A DNA stretch of 38,633 nucleotides. Origin: Rugamonas sp. A1-17. GTDB taxonomy: Bacteria > Pseudomonadota > Gammaproteobacteria > Burkholderiales > Burkholderiaceae_D. Below, in pieces: positions 1 through 7,614 of this stretch. The position numbers and the translations under genes are program-made. The stretch covers positions 1-38,633 of the forward strand of contig JAJLPB010000026.1 in assembly GCA_025548565.1 (NCBI GenBank), read 5' to 3'. Below the pieces are notes generated by a model. It had not been told where the DNA came from and ran no database searches. It saw only the letters and a list, made by a program, of their open reading frames with translations. How positions within the stretch are numbered: position 1 is the stretch's first letter; each line of letters starts with the position of its first letter.

Positions 1-597
1 CGCGACCGCCTGGTCGGTGCTCAGGGCGGCGATGCCGGCCGTGCTCAGCGCGGCCACCGCGCCGGTCGACAGGGAATTGACCTGGCCGGTGCTCAGCGCG
101 GCCACCTGGGCGCTGCTCAGCAGGGCGATGGACGAGGTCTTGATGGCGGCCAGGTCGCCGGTTTCCAGCGCGCCGATGGCGTTGGTGCTCAGCGCGGCGA
201 CCTGGGTCGAGGTCAGTGCGGCGGCCTGATTGCTGGTCAGCGCCACCACCTGGTTGGTGGTCAGCGCCTTGACCTGGCCGGCGCTGATGCCGCCGATGGC
301 CGAGGTCGACAACGCTGCGATGTCGCCAGTCGACAGCAGGGCGAAGCTGGCGGTCTGCAGGGCGCCGACCTGGGTCGAGGTCAGCACGCTCACTTGCTGC
401 GTGGTCAGGAACGCGGCCTGGGTGGTGGTGATGCCACCGGCGAGCTGGGCAGTGGTGAAGGCGGGAATTTGCGAAGTCGTGAACGCGGCCAGCTGGTCAG
501 AATTGAATGCCGCGATGTCGGCAGTGGCCAGCGTGACGATCTGGGAAGTGCTGAGACTGGCAATCTGCGCGGTGGTGAAGGTGGTCGCGAAACTCAT
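1..597 (-). CDS. Octapeptide-repeat protein, N-terminal part (runs off the left edge)
   Basis: The minus-strand frame from the ATG at 595-597 stays open for 199 codons to base 1, so the gene is truncated by the window. An AGGAG Shine-Dalgarno lies about ten bases upstream. After a short leader (MSFATTFTTAQ) almost the whole product is an eight-residue repeat, consensus L-[ST]-[TS]-x-Q-[VI]-x-A, for example LTSTQVAA, LSTNAIGA, LSTGQVNS. No signal peptide is visible at the N terminus. Proteins with this LTTAQ-type repeat are common in Oxalobacteraceae and are often very long and labelled as heme-utilisation or calcium-binding adhesin-like proteins; their function is not established. The regular Leu/Ile/Val spacing suggests a solenoid. 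Secretion by a C-terminal type I signal is possible but that end is outside the window. Confidence 0.85.
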   Translation of the reverse strand, partial: MSFATTFTTAQIASLSTSQIVTLATADIAAFNSDQLAAFTTSQIPAFTTAQLAGGITTTQAAFLTTQQVSVLTSTQVGALQTASFALLSTGDIAALSTSAIGGISAGQVKALTTNQVVALTSNQAAALTSTQVAALSTNAIGALETGDLAAIKTSSIALLSSAQVAALSTGQVNSLSTGAVAALSTAGIAALSTDQAVA

Positions 598-1066
598 TCT
601 AATTCTCCTGGAGGTACTGCTCTGTCAGCTCAGAAAGCAACCCGAACGTCCGGCGGACGCCCGTGTTCGAGCCCTGTCATGGAATATGTTGCTATTTTGT
701 AAAGCTTTTTTTGATGCTACCGGGAAAAACCGGCTGGTACTGTACATAACGACGGAATTTTGACTTTCATTAAGTAAACTTTTTCCCAGCCATAATTTAT
801 CGCCGACTCCGTCCGCGCTGGCGGCGGAGTTTCAATAGAGCATTATATCTTATTTAATTTCTCAAAAGAATTTTTTTCATGGCTGTCGCGGCTCCGCAAC
901 CTGCCATTCCGGCATGTTTAATCATTAAGACAGTTATCGGATCGGGATATCAAGACCATCATTTGCGTGAGAGAAATGTATCCGTAAGGATATTTTGCAT
1001 CGGGCGTGTGACAAGCGCGTGACCGGTGCATAATCGCCACTCCCCCACCCGACTGGAGACCGATCC
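598..1066. other. Divergent intergenic region, AT-rich, with one strong hairpin
   Basis: This 469-bp gap separates the octad-repeat gene (leftward) from the methyltransferase gene (rightward), so it should hold both promoters. Bases about 690-950 are much richer in A/T than the flanks. A hairpin with a 10-bp stem, one bulged T and a GCTG loop lies at 806-830 (ACTCCG outer stem pairs with CGGAGT). It has no long T tract after it, so it may be a 5'-leader or regulatory structure rather than a terminator. I see no convincing coding sequence and no unambiguous -35/-10 pair. Confidence 0.5.
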
Positions 1067-1816
1067 ATGAACCAATTCCGCACCCTCATCCTGCTGAGCC
1101 TGAGCGGCGCCCTGTGCCTGGGCGCCGGCCCGGCCGCCGCCCAGGCGCCGCTGGCGGCCGCCGCCGTGGCCGACGCCGGCCGCCCGGACGCCGACAAGGC
1201 GCGCGACGCCGACCGCAAGCCGGCCGAGATGCTGGCCTTCGCCCAGGTGCAGCCGGGCCAGACCGTGGTCGATTACTTCCCCGGCCGCGGCTACTTCACC
1301 CGCCTGTTCAGCGCGGCGGTCGGACCGCAGGGGACGGTGTACGCGGCGGCGCCGCAGGTGTGGGTGGACAAGCTCAAGGGCAAGCCGTTGCCGCCGCCGG
1401 TGTCGGCCGAGCCGGGCCGCGGCAATGTGCACGAGACGGTCAGCGGGGCCTCGCTCAACGTGCCGGTCAAGGCCGACCTGGTGTGGACCTCGCAGAACTA
1501 CCACGACATCCGCATCTGGGGCGGCGCCGCCGCCACGGCCGAGCTGAACAAGGCGGTGTTCGACGCCCTCAAGCCCGGCGGCCACTACATCGTGCTGGAC
1601 CACGCGGCCCAGCCGGGCCTGGACGAGGCCGGCATGGCCAAGCTGCACCGCATCGACGAGGCGCTGGTCAAGAAGGAAGTGCTGGCGGCCGGCTTCGTGC
1701 TGGACGGCGAGTCGCAGGCGCTGCGCAACCCCAAGGACGACCGCGGCGCGCAAGTGTTCGAGACCGGCATCCGCGCCCACACCGACCAGTTCATCCTGCG
1801 CTTCCGCAAGCCCTGA
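1067..1816 (+). CDS. Exported class I SAM-dependent methyltransferase-like protein
   Basis: The 249-residue product starts with a typical signal peptide (positive MNQFR, hydrophobic core, AAAQA cleavage region near residue 25). The rest is a Rossmann methyltransferase of the COG4798 'predicted methyltransferase' type. It has motif I around residues 87-102 (VVDYFPGRGYFTRLFSAAVG, where GRG replaces the usual GxG), an acidic strand later, and the LKPGGHYIVLDH post-motif near residues 165-176. The substrate is unknown. An exported SAM-dependent enzyme is odd because SAM is cytoplasmic, but signal peptides are seen in this family. GGAG at about 1054-1057 supports the ATG at 1067. The gene converges on the next one with only 9 bp between stops. 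Confidence 0.85.
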   Translation: MNQFRTLILLSLSGALCLGAGPAAAQAPLAAAAVADAGRPDADKARDADRKPAEMLAFAQVQPGQTVVDYFPGRGYFTRLFSAAVGPQGTVYAAAPQVWVDKLKGKPLPPPVSAEPGRGNVHETVSGASLNVPVKADLVWTSQNYHDIRIWGGAAATAELNKAVFDALKPGGHYIVLDHAAQPGLDEAGMAKLHRIDEALVKKEVLAAGFVLDGESQALRNPKDDRGAQVFETGIRAHTDQFILRFRKP

Positions 1817-1825
1817 GCCGGGCGC

Positions 1826-2218
1826 TCAGGCCGGCGGCGCGCGCCGCCGCCAGGCCAGCACGGCGATGGTGGCCGCCAGCAGCGCCAGCGCCACCATATT
1901 CAGCACCACCACCACGCCGTGGAAGCGCAGCACCAGGCCGACGCTGACGCCGGCCTTGACCGCGAACCGCCAGCCGCCGTCCAGCGGATAGACGGCCACC
2001 AGCTGCAGCGCGTAATACAGCAGCCCGCCCCACAGCCCGGCCTGCCAGCGCTTGAGCGACAGCACCGCCGACAGGAAGCCCAACAGGGCCGCGCCGTACA
2101 GCACGGGCAGCGCGTCGGCCGGCTGTGGCTCGCCGAGCAGGCCCAGGCTCACGCCCAGCGCCAGCGCGCTGTTGAGCAGCAGCACGCGCGCCACCCATTT
2201 CTCGAATTCCCGCATCAT
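1826..2218 (-). CDS. Small integral membrane protein, unknown function
   Basis: The 130-residue product has about four hydrophobic segments (near residues 9-27, 37-54, 62-76 and 92-122) and ends in a short basic tail (WRRRAPPA). No enzyme motif is visible. The start is MMREFEKW at 2218; the second Met three bases downstream is equally possible. It stands alone on the minus strand, convergent with the methyltransferase gene. I do not recognise the family. Confidence 0.7.
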   Translation of the reverse strand: MMREFEKWVARVLLLNSALALGVSLGLLGEPQPADALPVLYGAALLGFLSAVLSLKRWQAGLWGGLLYYALQLVAVYPLDGGWRFAVKAGVSVGLVLRFHGVVVVLNMVALALLAATIAVLAWRRRAPPA

Positions 2219-2441
2219 CTTTCAGTCCAGCTCCATTCAGTCGCGCCGCAGATTGTACCCGCTGCCAAAGCTGAACGGGCGCCGGGCGCCGGGCCGCTGG
2301 AAGTACATCCCCCGGCACGAAGCCGGGATCAACCAGCCGCCGGAGGTCGATGGCCTTCATTTGGCAGATATTCAACCATCAATGTCATTTGTGCCAAGGC
2401 CAGCGCGGGCATGATGGAGGCTTCCACCAACAGGAGCTACC

Positions 2442-3044
2442 ATGACACGCACCATAGGCATTTATGTGTTCGACGACGTTGAAGTGCTGGACTTCGCCGG
2501 CCCGTACGAAGTATTCACCTGCGCCACGCGGGTGGCCGCCCGGCTCGCGCCGGGCGCGCCGGCGCCGTTCCGCGTGCGCACCATCGGCCAGCGCGGCGCC
2601 ATGCTGCGCGCGCGCGCGGGCCTGAGCGTGTTCCCCGAGGCGGACTTCGGCAACGCCGGCCGGATCGACGTGCTGATCGTGCCGGGCGGCGTGGTCGACG
2701 CCGAGCGCGACAAGCAGGACGTGATACGCTGGATCGCCGCCACCGCGCCGGAGTGCGAGCTGGTGGCGTCGGTGTGCACCGGCGCCTTCCTGCTGGCGCA
2801 GGCCGGCCTGCTGGACGGCCAGGAGGCGACCACGCACCGGGAGGACATCGACGAGCTGCGCGCCGCCTTCCCGCGCGTGCGGGTGCGGGGCGAACGGCGC
2901 TGGATCGACAACGGCCGCACCGTCACCAGCGGCGGCATCTCGGCCGGCATGGACATGTCGCTGCACCTGGTGGCGCGGCTGGCCGGACGCGAGCTGGCGA
3001 CCCGCACCGCGCTGCAGATGGAATACGACTGGAACGAGGCATGA
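2442..3044 (+). CDS. DJ-1/PfpI family protein (isonitrile hydratase-like)
   Basis: The 200-residue protein is a single GATase1-like flavodoxin domain. It begins TIGIYVFDDVEVLDFAGPYEVF, the hallmark start of this family, and carries the nucleophile-elbow Cys112 in SVCTGAFLL, followed by a His at about 132 (ATTHREDI). The C-terminal SGGISAGMDMSLHLV segment also fits the InhA/isonitrile hydratase subgroup. There is no AraC-type DNA-binding tail, unlike the GlxA-type protein at 22969. An enzymatic role (hydratase or glyoxalase-like) is likely but the substrate cannot be told. GGAG about 12 bases upstream supports the ATG. Confidence 0.88.
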   Translation: MTRTIGIYVFDDVEVLDFAGPYEVFTCATRVAARLAPGAPAPFRVRTIGQRGAMLRARAGLSVFPEADFGNAGRIDVLIVPGGVVDAERDKQDVIRWIAATAPECELVASVCTGAFLLAQAGLLDGQEATTHREDIDELRAAFPRVRVRGERRWIDNGRTVTSGGISAGMDMSLHLVARLAGRELATRTALQMEYDWNEA

Positions 3045-3095
3045 GGGTGGTGCGCATCCTGGTCATCGAGCGCGCCGGCAGCATTTGAGGCGGCG

Positions 3096-3410
3096 CTAGG
3101 CGCGCGCCACGAACACCAGCAGCAGCCAGCCGCACAGGCCCAGCGCCGGCAGGCCGTTGAGGACCAGCCCGATCCAGCCGTACCACGAGCGCCAGCGCGC
3201 CAGGATCAGGCCCATCAGCGCGGTGACGAAGCCGGTCACCGTGCCGAGCGCCACCACGATCAGCGCGTTGCCCAGGCAGGTGAAGCCGAAATCACCGCAC
3301 TGCGACTGCCCGCCCGTCAACGCGCCCGACATCGCGAGCGCCCCCAGCACGAAGGTGACGACCGCGATCGCGATGCTGATCACATCCAGGTCGGCCTTGG
3401 ATTTCTTCAT
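3096..3410 (-). CDS. Small membrane protein coupled to the deacetylase-caspase gene
   Basis: The 104-residue product begins MKKSKADLDV and has three hydrophobic segments (about residues 10-32, 46-70 and 79-102). The first loop contains two Cys (QCGDFGFTC). Its ATG overlaps the stop of the upstream fusion gene by four bases, so the two are probably translated together. No known domain is recognised. The coupling suggests that it helps localise or modulate the fusion protein, but this is inference. Confidence 0.75.
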   Translation of the reverse strand: MKKSKADLDVISIAIAVVTFVLGALAMSGALTGGQSQCGDFGFTCLGNALIVVALGTVTGFVTALMGLILARWRSWYGWIGLVLNGLPALGLCGWLLLVFVARA

Positions 3411-6073
3411 AGTTTTTTCAACTGCTCTTTGGCGTAGCCGGCGCTGGCGTGGTTGGGCACCAGTTCCAGGAAACTGGTGTAGGCCTTTTTGGCCTTTTCG
3501 TTGTCGCCCAGGTGCGCGCGGGCGTCGCCCAGGTTCAGGTAGGCGATCGCGCGCGAGGTGTCGATCTGCAGCGTGTTCTCGAACCAGCGCGCGGCCTCGG
3601 CGTACTTCTCCTGCTTGTAGTAGACGAAGCCCAGGTTGTTGGCGGCCAGGCCGAAGTCCGGCCGGTACTTCAAGGCCTCGGTGAACGCCGCCTCGGCCTG
3701 CGCGTACTGCTTCTCCTTGTACAGCTGCAGGCCGCGGTCGTTGGCGCGCTGCGCCAGCTGGCGGCTCGACGCGTCCACCGGCTTGGGCGCGGCGATCTTC
3801 CGCTCCTCGCCCTGCAGGTTCTTGACCACCACCGTGTTGCCGTCGGCCTTGAGGTCGCGGCCCTTGTCCAATTTGCTGTTCAACGCGATCGCGTCCGCCG
3901 ACAGCTGCGCCGATTGCGCGCTCAGGAACTCGGCCTCGGCCGGCAGCTGGAACACGAACTCGCCGCCCTCCGAACCCGGCAGGCTGCCGAACGCCGGCGT
4001 CTGCTGCGACACGCTGGCCACCGCCGGCGCCACGTAGGCCGCCAGCTCGGTGGCGGTGATCAGGCCGTCGCCGTTCAGGTCGGCCTTGCCGTTGAGCGCC
4101 TGCAGCAGGGTCCAGGTGAACACCGAGTGGCCGTTCGGGCCGCCGTCGGCCACCATCTGGTCGGCGCCGCCGGCGGTCAGCATCTGGCGGCCCAGGCGGC
4201 GCGCATTGTCGCGCAGGAAGGCGCTGTTGCCGCCGCCGCGCGTCAGGCCCAGGCCGCTGTAGCAGGCGTCCATGACAAAGAACACGTGCTTGGCGTTGAG
4301 GCTCTCGGCGATGTTCTGCAGATCGGTCATCGGGATGGCGTCGAAGCTGACCTGCTGCGGATCCGAGTCCACCGGGATGATGTAGCCCAGGTTGCGCCCG
4401 GAGCTCAGCTGGCGGGTGGCGCCGTGGCCGGCGAAGAACACGAAGATGCGGTCGTCCTTCTTCAGCTGGGCGTCGGCCAGCTTGTCGTGGAACAGCGCCA
4501 GGATGTTGTTGCGCGTGGCCTCGCCGTTCGACAGCGTGAACACCCGCTCGCCGGCGAAGCCGAAGCGGTTGACCAGCGTGTCGCGGATCGCGCGCGCGTC
4601 CTGCACCGCGTACTGCAGCTTGGGCCATTTCTGGTAATCGTTGATGCCGATGACCACGGCGTAGCTGTTGGCGTAGCCGGTGCTGACGGCGATCTTCTCC
4701 GGCTCCGGCTTGCCGCCGCGCGCCACCTTGAACTCCTGGCCATCCCAGGCCGCGAAGCTGTAGCCGTCGGCGATCAGCTTGTCGAGCACCAGCGGCAGCG
4801 CCTTGACGCTGCGCTCGTGGATGTCGTGGAACAGGATGATGCCGCGCTGCTCCTTGCTCAGGGTGGTCAGCACGCGGTTGGCGATCGAGCTCGGCACCGG
4901 GTCGGCCCAGTCCAGCGAGTCGATATTCCACATCACCGAGCGCAGGCCCAGCCTGGACAGGATGGCCAGGCCCTCGGCGTTGTGGGCGCCGTACGGGAAG
5001 CGGAACAGGTCGGAGCGGCGCTGGTCGGTGGCCTTGAGCAGCGCGTCGGCGTTGGCGATCTCGCCGTACAGCTGCTCGCCCTTTTCCTTCGACAGCAGCG
5101 CGTGGCTGAAGCTGTGGTTGCCCACGGTGTGGCCGGCGTCGATCAGGCGCCGGCTCTCGGCCGCGTTGGCGCTCAGCGTCTGCTTGCCCTGCGCGTCCAG
5201 CTTGCCCAGGTTCTGGCCGACCTGGAAAAACACGCCCGGCACGTTGTACTGCTTGAGGATGGCCGCCACTTCCCCGGTGTAGCTCTTGTGCGGGCCGTCG
5301 TCAAAGGTCAGCACCACGGTCTTGGGCGGCAGCGTGTTGCCGAAGATTTCCTTGGCCTGCACTTCCTGCTCGGCGGTCTTCGGCTGCTCGGGATACGGCA
5401 CGATGACGCCGTAGTCCTTCATGATCTGCTCGCGGCCGTACAGCTTGCGCAGGTGGCCCACGTAGTCGTCCCAGCGCTCGCGCTTGGGCGCGATGGCGCG
5501 CGTGTCGAAGCGCGAGAAGATGTCGCTGATCTCCTTGTCGTATTGCTTCTCGATGTCCTCCAGCGCGGCCAGATCCTCGCTGACGCGCTTGTGCAGCTTG
5601 ATCGCGGGCAGCGTCTGGTCGGCCGCCGCCAGCTTCTGCAGCGACAGCAGCACTTCGCGGAAGGCCAGGCGGTCGGCGTCGAACAGGTCGCCGGCCGACT
5701 CGATGTAGGTCAGCAGCGTGTCGTCGGCGGCGTCGCGGCGGGCCGGCGGCAGCGCCTGGGTTTGCGCCAGCAGCGCCTGCACCCTGGCCAGGCGCTCGAG
5801 GTTCTCGTGGAACAACGACTGCCCGACCTGGCCGGCGGCCTTGCGGTCGGCCTCGGACAGCGTCTTCTCGTCGGCCAGCAGCACAATGATCTTGCGGTAG
5901 GCGGCCAGCATGTCGCGCAGCGCCGGCATGACATCGGGCGCCGGGACGGCGGCGGTGGCGACGCCGGCGGCGGACGGTCCGGCCGGCTGCTTGCCGCGCA
6001 GCGCCACGAAAGCGCCCGCGCCGGCCACCGCCAGCACCGCCGCCGCGATGCCCAACTGCCTGAAGTATTTCAT
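3407..6073 (-). CDS. Membrane-anchored polysaccharide deacetylase-caspase-TPR fusion protein
   Basis: The 888-residue protein has, in order: an N-terminal transmembrane or uncleaved signal segment (residues 8-25); a helical region (about 45-210); a NodB deacetylase domain (about 250-440); a caspase/peptidase C14 domain (about 468-700); and C-terminal TPR repeats (about 773-885). The NodB metal and catalytic motifs are complete: TFDDG 256-260, HSFSH 320-324, RFPYG 358-362, and LFH 414-416. The caspase dyad is present: His550 in FFAGHG and Cys604 in MDACYSG. Inside the caspase domain residues 665-676 form a perfect EF-hand loop (D-x-N-x-D-G-x-I-x3-E). The start at 6073 is chosen because AGGA lies 8 bases upstream; the ATG at 6082 has its AGG directly abutting. 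Expected outside the inner membrane, possibly acting on cell-wall or matrix glycans, with a calcium-responsive peptidase. Role unknown. Confidence 0.9.
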   Translation of the reverse strand: MKYFRQLGIAAAVLAVAGAGAFVALRGKQPAGPSAAGVATAAVPAPDVMPALRDMLAAYRKIIVLLADEKTLSEADRKAAGQVGQSLFHENLERLARVQALLAQTQALPPARRDAADDTLLTYIESAGDLFDADRLAFREVLLSLQKLAAADQTLPAIKLHKRVSEDLAALEDIEKQYDKEISDIFSRFDTRAIAPKRERWDDYVGHLRKLYGREQIMKDYGVIVPYPEQPKTAEQEVQAKEIFGNTLPPKTVVLTFDDGPHKSYTGEVAAILKQYNVPGVFFQVGQNLGKLDAQGKQTLSANAAESRRLIDAGHTVGNHSFSHALLSKEKGEQLYGEIANADALLKATDQRRSDLFRFPYGAHNAEGLAILSRLGLRSVMWNIDSLDWADPVPSSIANRVLTTLSKEQRGIILFHDIHERSVKALPLVLDKLIADGYSFAAWDGQEFKVARGGKPEPEKIAVSTGYANSYAVVIGINDYQKWPKLQYAVQDARAIRDTLVNRFGFAGERVFTLSNGEATRNNILALFHDKLADAQLKKDDRIFVFFAGHGATRQLSSGRNLGYIIPVDSDPQQVSFDAIPMTDLQNIAESLNAKHVFFVMDACYSGLGLTRGGGNSAFLRDNARRLGRQMLTAGGADQMVADGGPNGHSVFTWTLLQALNGKADLNGDGLITATELAAYVAPAVASVSQQTPAFGSLPGSEGGEFVFQLPAEAEFLSAQSAQLSADAIALNSKLDKGRDLKADGNTVVVKNLQGEERKIAAPKPVDASSRQLAQRANDRGLQLYKEKQYAQAEAAFTEALKYRPDFGLAANNLGFVYYKQEKYAEAARWFENTLQIDTSRAIAYLNLGDARAHLGDNEKAKKAYTSFLELVPNHASAGYAKEQLKKL

Positions 6074-6126
6074 GTGCGACATCCTAAAAAAACGAATCCC
6101 GCATTCTATGCCACTTTAACAACATT

Positions 6127-6211
6127 GGGGTCAAGTCTGACATTCGGACACGAGCTCTGCCCTAAGCGCCGACTACGGCCGGGTTCGTGTCCGAATGTCA
6201 GACTTGACCCC
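6127..6211. repeat. 27-bp perfect inverted repeat (REP/MITE-like), also a possible bidirectional terminator
   Basis: The arms at 6127-6153 and 6185-6211 are perfect reverse complements; they start GGGGTCAAGTCTGACATTCG and continue into GACACGA. The loop is 31 bases. The element sits in the gap between two minus-strand genes, and its right arm and loop encode the last dozen residues and stop codon of the di-heme cytochrome gene. Similar palindromes beginning GGGGTCAAG are, from memory, dispersed in genomes of this family, which suggests a mobile REP/MITE-type unit. No transposase is nearby. Confidence 0.8.
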
Positions 6212-7477
6212 ACCGTAGCCGTCGGTCAATGTGCGCAGGAAGGCCACCACGTCGGCGATCTCGCGCTCGCTCAGCGCGGGCTGGCCGCCCGCTCGGCCGC
6301 CGAACGGCGCCTCCATGTTGACGTTGGCCTCCAGCCCGGCCGGCAGGTCGTCGAACTTGTGCACGCCGCCGTCGGCGTTGCGCGGATACCATTTCTGCGG
6401 CGCGGTGTCGCGCTGCGCATAGAAACGCACCACCTGCGCCAGGTCGTCGAAGCCGCCGTTGTGGAAGTACACCTGCCGCAGCGCCACGTTGCGCAGCGAC
6501 GGCGTGCGGAAGCGCCCGCAGTATTCCCGGTGCGCGCGCAAATCCGCGCGGTCCGGGCCGCACAGGCCGAGGTCGAAATACGCCGGGTCGGCGTTGACCG
6601 CCAGCTTGCCGTTGCGCGGCACGCCCAGGTTGATCAGGCCGTAGTCGGTGAACTGCGGGAAGGCTCCGCCCGAGCCGATCTTGCTGATGTGGCAGGACGC
6701 GCAATTGCCCTTGTGCTCGTCGTTGAACAGCGCCAGCCCGCGCGCCTCCTGCGGCGTCAGCACGGCCTGCTTGCGCAGGTAGGCGTCGTACTTGCTGGTG
6801 TAGGGGTAGAAGTCGGCCGGGCTTTGCTGGAACACCTCCAGCGCCATCAGCAGGCCGCGCATCGCCGCGTCCGGATGGTCGAAGATGGCCTCGCCGAAGG
6901 CGCGGCGGAACTGCGCCGCCAGCGGACCGGCGCGCAGCCGCGCCACCACCGCCGCGTCGTCCCGGTTGCCCATCTCGCGCGGCGACAGCAGCGGCCCGCG
7001 CGCCTGCTCGTGCGCCGACTGCGCGCGGCCGTCCCAGTCGTAGCCGCCGGTCGGGCCGGCGTCGACGCTGTCGTCGCCGTCGTCGTCGTGGTAGTGCTCG
7101 GTGAACGGCGGCACCGTCTGCAGATACTTCAGCGACGGCGCCGCGCGCGTGCCCTGCGTGGCGCCGTCGGCGCCGCCCAGCTGCGCCGCCAGCCGGTTGG
7201 GCGGGCCGTAGCCGTGCTCGGGACTGTGGCAGCTGGCGCAGCTGCCGCGGCCGGACGCCGACAGGCTCGGCTCGCTGAACACGGCGCGACCCAGCGCGGT
7301 CAGCTCGGCCACCGAAGGCTGGCGCTGCGGGCCGGGCGCGTAGGCGGCGGGAGCGTTGGCGGTTGCGGCGTGCGTGGCGGCAGTGGCGGCGGCCGGAACC
7401 GAGGGGGAGGCGGCGGGCGGTTGCCGGTGGCAGGCGGCCAGCAGCGCGGCGGCCAGGGCGAGTGAGATCCTATTCAT
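6173..7477 (-). CDS. Di-heme cytochrome c peroxidase / MauG-like lipoprotein
   Basis: The 434-residue product has a lipoprotein signal with lipobox LAAC (Cys16), so it is likely anchored in the periplasm. Two c-type heme motifs are present: CASCH at 80-84 and CASCH at 259-263, each in a cytochrome c peroxidase/MauG domain layout. This family reduces H2O2 or uses high-valent heme to modify partner proteins. The length is normal for MauG-like enzymes. The C terminus (after DGYG, roughly the last 12 residues) is encoded by the inverted repeat at 6127-6211 and is probably not native. The gene is divergent from the phosphatase gene at 7615; a PHO-box-like repeat lies 23 bases upstream of its ATG. 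Confidence 0.9.
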   Translation of the reverse strand: MNRISLALAAALLAACHRQPPAASPSVPAAATAATHAATANAPAAYAPGPQRQPSVAELTALGRAVFSEPSLSASGRGSCASCHSPEHGYGPPNRLAAQLGGADGATQGTRAAPSLKYLQTVPPFTEHYHDDDGDDSVDAGPTGGYDWDGRAQSAHEQARGPLLSPREMGNRDDAAVVARLRAGPLAAQFRRAFGEAIFDHPDAAMRGLLMALEVFQQSPADFYPYTSKYDAYLRKQAVLTPQEARGLALFNDEHKGNCASCHISKIGSGGAFPQFTDYGLINLGVPRNGKLAVNADPAYFDLGLCGPDRADLRAHREYCGRFRTPSLRNVALRQVYFHNGGFDDLAQVVRFYAQRDTAPQKWYPRNADGGVHKFDDLPAGLEANVNMEAPFGGRAGGQPALSEREIADVVAFLRTLTDGYGGVKSDIRTRTRP

Positions 7478-7499
7478 GCCGCAAGCCTAGCAGCGCGAC

Positions 7500-7517
7500 A
7501 TGACCGCCACATGACAG
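7500..7517 (-). promoter_or_regulatory. PHO-box-like direct repeat
   Basis: Read on the minus strand, this is CTGTCAT-GTGG-CGGTCAT, two heptamers with the 4-bp spacing of the PhoB box (consensus CTGTCAT N4 CTGTCAT; one mismatch in the second). It lies in the divergent gap between the di-heme cytochrome gene and the secreted phosphatase gene. Its orientation favours the cytochrome gene, but it sits only about 23 bases from that start codon, which would give a nearly leaderless message. A weaker copy of the pattern follows at about 7532-7548. Confidence 0.35.
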
Positions 7518-7614
7518 ATGGGAAAGGATACATGACGAAACATGAAAATTCATCACCCTGAAATATTTCAACCCTAGCATGGGGCGCTTTGATACCCACC
7601 CACAAGGCAAGAAC

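Noticed and set aside
3449..7465. Very long plus-strand open frame (over 1300 codons)
   Set aside because: It is the antisense shadow of the fusion gene and di-heme cytochrome gene; its composition (Val, Ala, Arg, Gln, His) is what high-GC antisense frames give, and the minus-strand genes carry complete catalytic motifs.
7579..7614. Upstream ATG as start of the AcpA-like gene
   Set aside because: It would add 12 polar residues in front of a clear lipoprotein signal peptide.
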